Below, piece after piece: positions 8,040 to 16,355 of a stretch of 16,355 bases of DNA. Below the pieces are notes generated by a model, which was given only the letters and a program-made list of their open reading frames with translations, was not told the DNA's origin and made no database searches. Both the position numbers and the translations under genes were made by a program. This stretch comes from Larix sibirica. Its lineage: Eukaryota > Streptophyta > Pinopsida > Pinales > Pinaceae. Position 1 is the first letter of the stretch. Every line of letters starts with the position of its first letter. The stretch lies in the NCBI GenBank assembly GCA_004151065.3, contig NWUY0300016767.1, forward strand, positions 27,627 to 43,981. Direction: 5' to 3'.

Positions 8040-10340
8040 ATGACTATCGATGGAATTTTTACACTATTTTGTGCAAAAATTCCCTCCAAACTCATGCAAC
8101 CAAGTGGATTAAACCCTTATAGGCTTCCATATAGTCCATTGGGGCCCCTAAGCTAAAAATTAATCCACCAAAAATGAAAAATAGGTTCTGATGATGAACA
8201 TGGAGCTCATAGAATCAAAATCAACCTATCCAATCTCCCAGAATTAGCGTTTGAATATTTAGGGCATCCAACTACAAATGGCAGCAATGAATTTAAAAAG
8301 GTGGGATCCACCCATATTTATAGCTAGAAATCCAAAATCTTCCACTGGCTCATTTAGGAGTTCTGTAGCTCCATTTGATGCACTGTTAGCATCGTTGCGA
8401 TCAATATCACATAGTCTTTAGCATGGTGGAATTTGTTTTATTGACCTCGAAACTTCATCTGGACCCTATTTTTCAACAATTTCCTCAAGTTTGATCACCC
8501 ATTGTTGATTATATTTTCACTATTGGATTTCTTATCATGAGTACTATTGCACCGTGGTATTTGTTTCATGTGTGCATCATCTCAGTTGGACAGTTTTTTT
8601 TCACCCATAAGTCCACAACCACCTCAATAGGTATATCTACTAAAATTTGCATATAAGCTTTGTATTCCCTCCATATGCATTGTGTATATCCAATCATCCC
8701 ATTGATATCCTTAAGGTTCTCCTCTCCTAACAATATGCATCATAGCATTCACTTCAATTGTTCAACATGCCTTTTCCAGGCAGTAGCATTTTACCATCAT
8801 GAGTGTGCATGCTATCTCACCCTAAGACCCAAGAGTCTAACAACCCATTGTCTTACCAAGAATTCCAAATTCTTATTTCTTGATGCATATTGTTGGCCTC
8901 ACTTGTTTGATCCTCGGGAACTTCCAGGTTACAATTTAATGGGCTATTATCCCCACCATGATCAGTAGACCTTTTATGTTCCCCTCCATCTCCTCAACCT
9001 CTTAGAAGACCCATGATGGGGCCTTTACCTCTGATTAAAACATCGGTGTTGCCTCATCATCCCCATGAGCATACTCTTTACTCATTAGGAACCCATCTCC
9101 TCATCCATACAATTTTCTCTTATTCTTTATTCATTTGTAAAAAGAAAATCCCCACCACACCAAAAATGAGGGAATATTTCAGTACCATTATTTTTTCTCA
9201 TAGTAGCGCACTTGGTCTCCCTTGTTCGAAGTATTTGCAACATGTCACCTACTAGCACCTTCATATGTTATCACCATCACCCTGCCATATGGACCTCCCA
9301 CTCATCTTGGTCTAATTTCACTATGTGATACCCAGTATACAATATTCTCATGCCATTAGCCCCCTCAACCCTTAGCAAAACTTTGCACAACTGTTCGAGG
9401 ACTATTGCCTAGTGTCATCCACCTCTCTCACTCTTATCAATGGAAGTTAAGAGCCTCACAGTTACCATATTGTCTTTTCCTATTCTATCACCACCCTATT
9501 CAGTTACAATATGTTATTGTTCCTCATCAATGAGATCAACATCTCATTTCCTTAGCTTTCATCGACTTTAACACAGTGCATTCTGAGAGTTACAAGGACA
9601 GTGGTTGTGCCTTGGTTGCCCCCTCATCAATAAAGGGTTAACATAAGACTAAGAATAGAAATTCATTAGATCTTTTTGCCTTAGTGGTCTCCCCCATGTT
9701 TGACACTTACTCCTTTATCACATTTAGGGGATTCGTATGTTCAGACAATTGCAACATTCCAAGTTATGTTTGAATATGTCCATATTTGATATTGCAGATT
9801 TCCTTGATGATACATTCCTTAGTGTTCATCTCCCCCACCCCCATGAGAGTGTTTGAGATCATGCCAATTCTCCCCCCTAGGCCTCATTGCTATCACATTA
9901 GGATATTAGGAACATATACTCAAGCTATGTATCAAAGCCATCTTCGAAATTACAACAACAATTCACAAAGTTGACCCCTCAGTCTCCTCTCATTGTAATT
10001 TACTTAGACATAATTTCACGAGTATAGGGATGCCTCGATCATTTAAGAATTCTTATATCACAACTATTAGGTTGTTACTTCATAGGGAATCACCAGCACT
10101 CCCTCACAAGCAGTCCTTTGTTCTCAACAATTACTCTCTTGCTCTCACAGTTATGGAATATCAACATGAAGGAAAGAAACTATGATATATTTCAGCTATC
10201 TAGATCCCTCCTAACCTCGTACATTAGGGAGCATCTTTTATCACTTGAATTTCACACACATGTGACATTTCAATAGTCATTACTGAAAGCCATCATCAAC
10301 ATTCAACATGTAACTCACAAGGATTCCATTTTACCAAAAA
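8040..10340. other. Non-coding repeat-derived DNA, no recognised gene
   Basis: About 2.3 kb. From about 8650 to 10000 the + strand is clearly richer in C than G. The short open frames at 8660-8968, 9013-9255 and 9786-9974 are C/T-rich without recognisable domains, and I do not believe them. The opposite strand is purine-rich and could be the sense strand of a decayed element, but its translation gave nothing I could name. Confidence 0.4.
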
Positions 10341-10691
10341 TTAACATTTGGGATAAATTTTTTTTGTTACAACCAAACTTTGTTGACTTGTGCAACTTCA
10401 GACAAAGGAAACCCACATGAAATTGTGTGGAAAATCCTTGAAACCTGCACGACTGTGAAAACATGTAGACTAATCAATTCTATGGGACATTCAAGGCTCT
10501 TCAATTGCATTTTGAGTGCCAAACAGATTCAAATTGGATTCTATCAGGTACTTGTGCATTCAATAGCCTTCATCCTTGTACTTGGAAGCCACTTCATGAA
10601 GAAGAGCATTCACATTTTGAACTAGTTCTTTGAAGACCTTCAAATTGGGTATAAAGTGAACCCATGGGCATGCATTCCATAATAAAAATCT
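10341..10691 (-). pseudogene. Possible hAT-type transposase C-terminal remnant
   Basis: On the minus strand one frame reads coding-like from 10691 to a TAA at 10341-10343, with four internal stops. It starts around LWNACPWVHFIPNLKVFKEL, continues ALLHEVASKYKDEGY, then NLNLFGTQNAIEEP-MSHRID, and ends near FHSRAGFKDF...SCTSQQS. The order LFG-x-AI, then a W-rich site, a G-x-L segment and a serine/cysteine-rich SS-x-C-like motif recalls the dimerisation region at the C terminus of plant hAT transposases. The diagnostic CER-x-WS motif is not intact and no upstream DDE region was found. The coding origin is likely; the family name is tentative. Confidence 0.35.
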
Positions 10692-11040
10692 AAAGTAAGT
10701 TTATGCTGCAAGAATCTACTTGGAATACATCACTTCCATCTACATTCTTGCCATTCATTGGCATCTCGAGCTCCCTTGAGTTCTTCCTCAAGAAGCAAGT
10801 GTTTTCCTTCACCATTCCAAGTTAGTTAATGAGAAATTAAAGAGAATTCAAAGGACCCTCCCAAGAAGAGTGTTGGCTACCTCTTAGAAGCTACATTCTT
10901 CAAGGTGATACTTTTGTATTCAAAGATTTTCCATTAGACAATGAACATTTGGTTGAAGCTCATCTCTTGATTGTATGTGTTGTTATTTATTTCATAGCTT
11001 CACCATCTTAGTATTGATCATATTAAACCACTCATGTATT

Positions 11041-11622
11041 GTTTCCTTGGTTGTAACCTACAAGGAAAAAAGATTTAACTCACCATTGAGTGATTTTTTC
11101 CACAATATTGGCCCTCCTTATTCTATTTTTGTATCTACTTTTCACTCCACCAAAGAAGCTCTAGAGTTTTCTTATACATAGCCTACTCTTAAATCTTTTG
11201 TTGATTCTTTAATTAAATAGCAATATAATCTCTTACTTATTGGAGAGATCAACACTATAGGTACATCTAAAAAATCCTTAATGGCACAACAGAAGGAAAA
11301 TTCCAAGCATCCAAAGAAGAAAAACCCTCGCAATAAGCAAAACAAGGGTCCCAAACCCTCTCAGCAAGTTCCTACAACCAATGATGATAAAGGCACTAAA
11401 TCGAAAGATAAGAAGACTAAATGACATTGTAATTTTTGTGGGAAAGATGGTCATGTGGAAGCTAAGTGTTTTAAGAAAATGGAAGCCTTGAAAGAAATCA
11501 TGAAGACACATGACATCAATCTTGATTCTTCGTCTAACTCTTCTAATATACATGCACTTTTTGCTTATGGGTTTTCCTTTATTGCATCCTTGACTTCTTC
11601 TAATGAATAACTAATTGATTAT
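11041..11622 (+). pseudogene. Ty1/copia Gag with start of protease, broken and truncated
   Basis: One frame runs from about 11041 to 11622 with stops at 11179, 11218, 11422 and 11608. The first part (PYSIFVSTFHSTKEAL, then TLKSFVDSLIK) resembles the UBN2-type Gag region of plant copia elements. A lysine-rich stretch (KHPKKKNPRNKQNKGPKP) and a canonical CCHC zinc knuckle CNFCGKDGHVEAKC (C 11428, C 11437, H 11452, C 11467) follow. After a serine-rich linker, the frame reads SSNE-stop-LID at about 11596-11619, matching the W-L-I-D-S-G start of copia protease, where it is cut off by an LTR on the opposite strand. Gag and LTR therefore belong to different insertions. The N-terminal Gag, pol and LTRs of this element were not found. 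Confidence 0.75.
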
Positions 11623-11806
11623 TGACAGTAATAACTCCCAAATTCCATTCATTCATAAACCAAAGCCTTTATTTATACATAATATAGGAGACTCTTGGAC
11701 TTCAAATTCCAAGAGATCCGTTAGAGTATCCAAGCCTTCTCATCTTCCATAACTGAAACTATTTACATTATTTAAAATAATATCATAATCTCGGAGGATT
11801 CCAACA
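11623..11806 (-). repeat. Ty1/copia-type LTR, minus strand
   Basis: Read on the minus strand, the sequence starts TGTTGGAATCC, the usual plant copia LTR start, at 11806. It contains a TATA element (ATGTATAAATAAAG) at 11667-11680 and ends ...TTACTGTCA at about 11623; an end at 11616 (ATCA) is the alternative. A polypurine tract lies just outside 11806, so this is a 3' LTR. Its length of about 184 bp is short but normal for copia. Confidence 0.7.
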
Positions 11807-11816
11807 TCCCCCCCTT
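11807..11816 (-). other. Copia polypurine tract
   Basis: On the minus strand AAGGGGGGGA immediately precedes the LTR start TGTTGG. Only about 50 bp of this element's internal region remains before an N at 11861. Confidence 0.7.
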
Positions 11817-11861
11817 AATTCAAAGAGGTGTTTGTAAGTCTGAGCATGGTTCTAAATCTTN

Positions 11862-12007
11862 TGGTGGAATCATAGCCCTTATGGTGCACCTTACACAACC
11901 ATCTTGGACCTTTGATGTTATTAATCAACATAATATTTGCATAACACTGTGATTAGCTTGTTAAGCCAATCATGCAACTCAAATAAGAAAAACATTTATA
12001 TAATGGA
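11862..12007 (+). repeat. LTR fragment, same family as 7793-8039
   Basis: Homology to 7793-8000 runs from TGGTGGAATCATAGCCC through CACAACCATCTTGGACC and GATTAGCTTGTTAAGCCAATC to TAATGGA. The terminal 39 bp present at 8001-8039 are absent. The sequence right after it (TGTATCGAGC) looks like a primer site TGGTATCAGAGC with two single-base losses, which would make this a 5' LTR of a + strand element. An N sits at its left edge. Confidence 0.6.
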
Positions 12008-14705
12008 GCAGATGTATCGAGCTCTATTGAGAGATCATCAGTAGGGAACGTCGATGGGTAGCAATTATAGTATGTCGGAGCAATGTATCAGTGATTGATA
12101 GAGAAGGTCATCAAAGTAGAGTGCCGACAAGTAAGAGTTGATAGTGCATCGACAAGGAAGACATCAGAGGTGATGATTCGATATGTGCATAAGATGCACA
12201 ATTTAGAAATGTTGTTGGAGAAGTACGACAGTGCATATAACAATGGATTATAAAGGAACAAATTGAAGAGAAGATAAGTGGATCTCTTGTTGTTGTAGTT
12301 GATATTTGGTACAATAATAGAAAGACTAGTAGAGGTATGAAAAATACCAGTTCACAAAAAATGTCATTTCTATGCATAAAAGAAGGGTGTAAATCATAAA
12401 CCCTTGGGATAGAGAAAGACAACCATGTAATAAAGGTTGTTGAGATTGGGAGACAATGTCTTCACAATAAAAGGGCCATTAGAAAGGCTTGGATTGTAGA
12501 GGGAATCTACCAAGGCAAAGAGTACAGGTACCCCATGGGGATGATATGGGTGAGCCATCCTAATAGATAAGCTTTGTGTATGATGGGAAAGGTTGCAGGA
12601 TATGAACTAGCAACTTATGTGTAAAGAACGTGAAGTGAATGATGAAATTACATTCACTTGGGATTTTCTATCGAGGGATGAGGCACTCCATTGTCTATAT
12701 TTGTCCTATAAGACAGAGTTTGTGACAAAGTGGAGTTGTCTAAGATTTTTCTAAGGAATGTAGAGAGGATTTTTTTTAAATTGGATAAGGTTAGGGGCAA
12801 CTAAGTATAGGGAGATGTCAAGATGGGCTTGGCTAGGACTGCTCATGAGAATTGGATAAATAGACCTCGGAATTGGGAACAATGAAAAGGTGACCTAGAG
12901 CATCAAATAATTTGCAAGGATGCTAAGCATTAGTGGCAACAATAAAGGTTGCATGTGGCCAACAAAAAAGACATGAAACGAGGGATATTTCCTCACCCTA
13001 AACCTTTATTTTGTTTCTAGAATAGAGCTGTATAATTTTAAAGTAGCAAGTATAACTTATGTATGAATTGAATATTACTACTTGGGTGATAATATTGTAG
13101 CTAATGATCAATTATGTAATTGGTAGAAAAGGCCCTGGAAGAGATCAATTAAACTAGGGAATTTTATGTTACGAAGGGGAATGGAGAGGGAAAGATTCCT
13201 TGACTCTTCTTTTGCATTGTTTATGTTTCTCAATGCTAAGAAAGTAGTTATGTGCAGATAAACTTTGTGACATGAGAATGCTAAGAATGCATGAGTGTAA
13301 CATAGTTTGAATGCATATGCGCTAGTAGGATTACTAAAAATTAATATGTGATAGAGTGCATGAGAACATGCTTGAATGCATCCATATGATGATGCTAATG
13401 GATAAGAGTGATATGATGTACTACTACATGAATATGGCATGATAAATAAGCAAGGTTGTTGTTTTATTATATAACCATATATAGTTAAGAGCTTGATTGA
13501 AGATGTTAATGATGCAACTGCTTGCAGAGATCAATCTCATAGTGAAAGAGGATAAGGAAAGAACTTACCAAGAGGTTGATGGAGGGAATCAGGCAAGTTC
13601 CCAATGAAACACCAACCGATCAGGTAACATCCGGGGTGTGGATGGAAACGATACATGTATGAAATTGATCGTGCATATGTTGCATCAGTGTTGGATGGAA
13701 TTGGGTAGGAATTCCTTCAATCGTGATTGACATTTCATTGATATATATGGTTAAGAGTGAATAACTATAGCATGAGTATTGTACTCGTGTTTGAGAAATA
13801 GATGCCATGTGAGATAAACATGTGTGAGGCCATGTGTTGTTGAAAGTAGGAAGACTATAGCGCCACACAAGTATTGAATAATATTCTATTTGTTGTTGAT
13901 GTCTTGGATTGCAACCTCTTTGCCAACGCTGAAGATCACTAAAGAAGTATATTCATGGTGTTGTGTTTGGGTTGAAGAGGAGGGGATCCATATGATCAAA
14001 CAAGTAATTGGGAGGTGGATGGATAATGTGTCGAGGTGTTGTTTGCATCCTTCAAATCAACATGGAAGATGATATGAGATGACATTATGACATTCTTGAA
14101 CCAATGTAAGGTTACATTGAGTGAATATGCATAAGTAGATTATGTGAGTGTGCATGTTGGTACATGTGTTGATTGCATTATGAGAATTCTTGATGTGATG
14201 GTATTGCATATAGGGTGAATGATATTTTGTTACATTTAATATGATTAACAACTGCAAATGATTGAATTATTCGTGTTGTAATTTTGAAATCATTTCGTTG
14301 GTTGTTATGAATGTTGCAATGCAATGAGTATATGAATAAATACTCATTGTTGTTTGGATTATTTGAAAATTATGTTAAGAGAACAAATTATAGGTAGAGT
14401 TGTCTTGGACATGGAAGTGAGTGTAAGACCATAATGAAGATTGAATACTACCACATGCAAAGGGCCAAATATTACGAGGAGGATCTCATAGTTGTGAGTT
14501 TGGTTTATGTATGAAATATATTTTAAATTTATGATTGAAATTTTATGATGACATTTCATGGTAACTGTATGTGTATGATATAAGTGAGACTGTGGATATG
14601 TCAAGTGAAGGCAAATGAATGTTGTTGAAAGTTGGGGAAGAATGCTACCCTAATGACATTAGAACTTTGTTGAAGATCAATAGAACATCGAGGATAATGC
14701 TATCC
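12008..14705 (+). mobile_element. Internal region of a decayed LTR element, no recognised protein
   Basis: This 2.7 kb lies between an LTR fragment and a polypurine tract plus LTR start, in consistent + orientation. It is poor in C and rich in G, A and T, as retroelement sense strands often are. A few coding-like patches occur (for example GKEYRYPMGMIWVSHPNR near 12512-12566 and ENWINRPRNWEQ near 12848-12884), but none matches Gag, protease, reverse transcriptase or integrase motifs I know. From 13250 to 14600 it is repetitive in ATG/TGCAT words. A LARD-like element is the best guess. Confidence 0.45.
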
Positions 14706-14720
14706 CAAGGGGAAGGGGAT
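14706..14720 (+). other. Polypurine tract
   Basis: AAGGGGAAGGGGATT runs directly into TGTAATACCCCC. This is the expected plus-strand priming site and identifies 14721 as the start of a 3' LTR on the + strand. Confidence 0.7.
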
Positions 14721-14794
14721 TGTAATACCCCCAGTTTGAACCTTGGAATATATTAGATCCAATATATTCCAAGGTTCAAACTGGGGGTATTACA
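14721..14794 (+). repeat. 74-bp near-perfect palindrome formed by two LTR ends
   Basis: Arms 14721-14754 and 14761-14794 are exact reverse complements over 34 bp. The 6-base centre AGATCC is itself palindromic apart from its outer pair. The left arm begins TGTAATACCCCC after a polypurine tract, and the right arm ends GGGGGTATTACA just like 8039. It therefore looks like a 3' LTR keeping both termini with its middle removed, or a genuinely tiny palindromic LTR. Confidence 0.85.
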
Positions 14795-15516
14795 CTAGTT
14801 TTATTGGTTTGAATGGAATTTGCGAGGGAGACTCCATTGAAGATGACCTAAAGAGATGTTGTGAGCATGAAAAGGACAAACCCATTCGTGCTCTCCCACT
14901 GTCTGTCACATGGGGGCTTTGGATTTCCTGCAAATTAACAATCTTTAAAGATAAATTGTAGCATCCACTAGCCATCACCATAAAAGGCATCAATATTGAA
15001 AAAGAATGCATCTCTCAACCAAAGTTTAAATTACCCAAGCTTCAAGATGGGGAGGTGATCGATCGGGGTAATCCCTAGGCATATTTTGATAGGGCCTCTC
15101 AAGTGGACAACCATCTTGTGGGAGATGGTGGGATCACATATCTCTCTAGTACTCATTCCCTTTATTTCAAAGTAGGTCTAGGAAATTATACTAACAATGA
15201 TACAAATATGTGGACATTGAAATTAGTATGGACCTTGGTCATAAAAGATGGTCTGAACTCTATTTAAATATTTAGCAACTCACACGTGGTTGTCAATTGT
15301 ACTACAAAGGAACTTTAGCCTCCAAGCTTTGCTAGATGAGACCACCCTACTATTTAATTCCATCCAAAATGCATCTATCTCGCACATTCTCAAAAATCAA
15401 AATAGGGAGTGGATTCCGTCTCAAAGGAAGCCTTTTATCTGCCTCGGTTAACTTGATCTATTTTGGAATTTGAAGACGATAGGAGATGAGAGTATCTACA
15501 TGCTTCTTTTCTCTAG
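14795..15516 (+). pseudogene. LINE ORF2 remnant, linker and RNase H domain (3' half)
   Basis: Frame 1 reads SFIGLNGICEGDSIEDDLKR, then RALPLSVTWGLWISCKLTIF, the linker between zf-RVT and RNase H in plant LINEs. An RNase H fold follows: YFDRAS (first Asp at 15088), VGLGNYTNN, NMWTLKLVWTL, SIxIFSNSHVVV and DSVSKEAFYLPRL. Stops lie at 14959, 15076, 15265 and 15316. The frame shifts at about 15300-15325 (QALLDETTLLFNSIQ is in another frame) and returns by 15412. Two catalytic positions are lost: the Glu expected at 15205 is Asn, and the Asp expected in the DS motif at 15277 is Asn; the last Asp at 15412 remains. The protein would end near 15514. It continues the fragment at 5759-6183. Confidence 0.8.
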
Positions 15517-15900
15517 TTTTTCTTTCATGGTTTTGTTTTGTATTTGAAATTTACACCCCATGCTTTTAGTTGTCTGATATATGTGGGCTCCTTCTCACAA
15601 TTTTGTAACATAACTCTATAAAGGGAACATATGAGTTTTTTTGGACTAATCAAAGGCACATTCATGCCTCTCTACCATAACCTAGCAAACGATCCTGAGA
15701 TGTGAATGCACGAATACATTTGTTATATATAATTTCCTTTCGATAAAAATGAAATTATGATTTTTTCTATGGTAAAAAACAATGTATATTGGGATGTATT
15801 TGTTGTTTCAAAGTTAGTAAGGTTTCCATTTTGTTTTACATCAGGAAATAATCTCACTCTAGACTCACACACTTAAATGAAAAATGAAAGCATTCATACT
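15517..15900. other. LINE 3' flank and spacer, no recognised feature
   Basis: The first part (to about 15660, T-rich) may be the LINE 3' untranslated region. I could not locate a clear poly(A) tail or target duplication. The rest contains no coding-like or repeat signal. Confidence 0.4.
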
Positions 15901-15914
15901 AGGCCAACCCTTGC

Positions 15915-16125
15915 ACAACACCCCCTAATTTCCATGGGTTTCTTAATTGAAGGAAAAATGACCACCAACCTCTTCACTCCCCCTTCTTCCATGATTTTTT
16001 TAATGGAAGGTGGATCGATCACTAGTTGTTTCATTCCTTGTTCTTCCCCGTAATTTCTTGGTGGAAGCTGGATCAATTACTTACCACATAAGTAGTTGTT
16101 GACCCCAATTTTCCCATGGAAAATG
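15915..16125 (-). repeat. 57-bp degenerate tandem repeat, about three copies
   Basis: The word TCCATG or its variant TCCCCG recurs at 15931, 15988 and 16045, spaced 57 bp, with a looser copy near 16112. On the minus strand the repeat is open and gives a 19-residue protein repeat of the type PPSIKKIMEEGGVKRLV. It could be a coding remnant or just a minisatellite whose period is a multiple of three. Confidence 0.65.
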
Positions 16126-16307
16126 ATCATGAGACCTATGTGGACTTCACATAAGAGCGTCTATTAATCAAACTAACCCTTGAAACTTACATATATCGAC
16201 ATTTAGTACAACTATAATAAACAACTTCTTTCTTGAAATACACTCATATATAAAATATTTCACCTTAAATAACCAAACAAACTCCATTGAAAAAATGTCC
16301 CTCTTAC

Positions 16308-16310
<3 letters not shown>

Positions 16311-16340
<30 letters not shown>

Positions 16341-16355
16341 TATATGTGTGTGTGT
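16311..16355 (+). repeat. TATG microsatellite grading into TG repeat, cut by window end
   Basis: About seven TATG units (16311-16340) are followed by TATATG and then a TG run reaching the last base. Further repeats probably lie beyond the window. Confidence 0.95.

Larger units (their letters stand above)
6184..14794 (+). mobile_element. Nested insertion (composite of LTR-element fragments) splitting a LINE
   Basis: The two halves of one LINE reading frame flank this 8.6-kb block. Its right edge is exact: an LTR end GGGGGTATTACA at 14794, after which LINE protein resumes in frame 1. Its left edge is less certain; TGTAACTATCC at 6184 resembles the family start TGTAATACCCC only loosely. The contents are mixed (two or three LTR fragments of one family, copia pieces, a possible hAT remnant), so several insertions and possibly assembly joins are involved. 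No matching target duplication was found. Confidence 0.5.

Noticed and set aside
8660-9255. Two open frames of 102 and 80 codons, rich in His, Pro and Ser
   Set aside because: They arise from a C/T-rich, stop-poor stretch. Their translation is compositionally biased and unlike any family I know.
12111-13868. Minus-strand open frames of 82-110 codons
   Set aside because: The + strand is C-poor here, which depletes stops on the minus strand. The translations are rich in Ser, His, Tyr and Cys and look random.
6184-14799. Target-site duplication flanking the nested insertion
   Set aside because: The five bases after 14794 (CTAGT) do not match those before 6184 (GTAT/TGTAT), so no duplication can be claimed.
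1-16355. A novel defence system, CRISPR array, phage or bacterial operon
   Set aside because: Nothing in the window has prokaryotic gene density, ribosome-binding sites or spaced repeats. All recognisable proteins are plant retroelement or transposon remnants.

Overview
The window looks like repeat-dense intergenic DNA from a large plant genome. The plant assignment rests on a Ty3/gypsy-type LTR element with an initiator-Met tRNA primer site, a plant-style LINE with a C-terminal RNase H domain, and Ty1/copia remnants. A gymnosperm is plausible because everything is old and heavily decayed, but the sequence alone does not prove it. I see no intact host gene, no rRNA or tRNA gene, no CRISPR array and no bacterial-type operon.

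Region 1 (1-4565) is most of one LTR retrotransposon on the + strand. It has the last 222 bp of the 5' LTR, a primer-binding site (225-236), a decayed Gag-protease frame (744-2246), a second broken frame of unknown function (2243-2614), a polypurine tract (about 3171-3183) and a complete 1,382-bp 3' LTR (3184-4565). The 3' LTR carries a tandem repeat array and a TATA box. No reverse transcriptase or integrase is recognisable, so the element looks non-autonomous.

Region 2 (4566-5758) is AT-rich spacer with a roughly 125-bp minisatellite in about five copies.

Region 3 is a LINE ORF2 3' end split in two. The zinc-finger part lies at 5759-6183 and the linker plus RNase H part at 14795-15516. Both are on the + strand and in the correct domain order, so the 8.6 kb between them is best read as later nested insertions. 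That insert holds fragments of an LTR family ending in TGTAATACCCC/GGGGTATTACA (7793-8039, 11862-12007, 14721-14794), degenerate GGGTAA-type repeats (6975-7515), a possible hAT transposase remnant (minus strand, 10341-10691), a broken copia Gag with the start of its protease (11041-11622), and a copia LTR on the opposite strand (about 11623-11806). A polypurine tract at 14706-14720 runs directly into a 74-bp, nearly perfect palindrome made of two LTR ends.

Region 4 (15517-16355) is non-coding, with a 57-bp degenerate tandem repeat and a TATG microsatellite running off the end of the window.

Three single Ns (4333, 7879, 11861) are present. The last two abut copies of the same repeat, so order and copy number there should be treated with caution.
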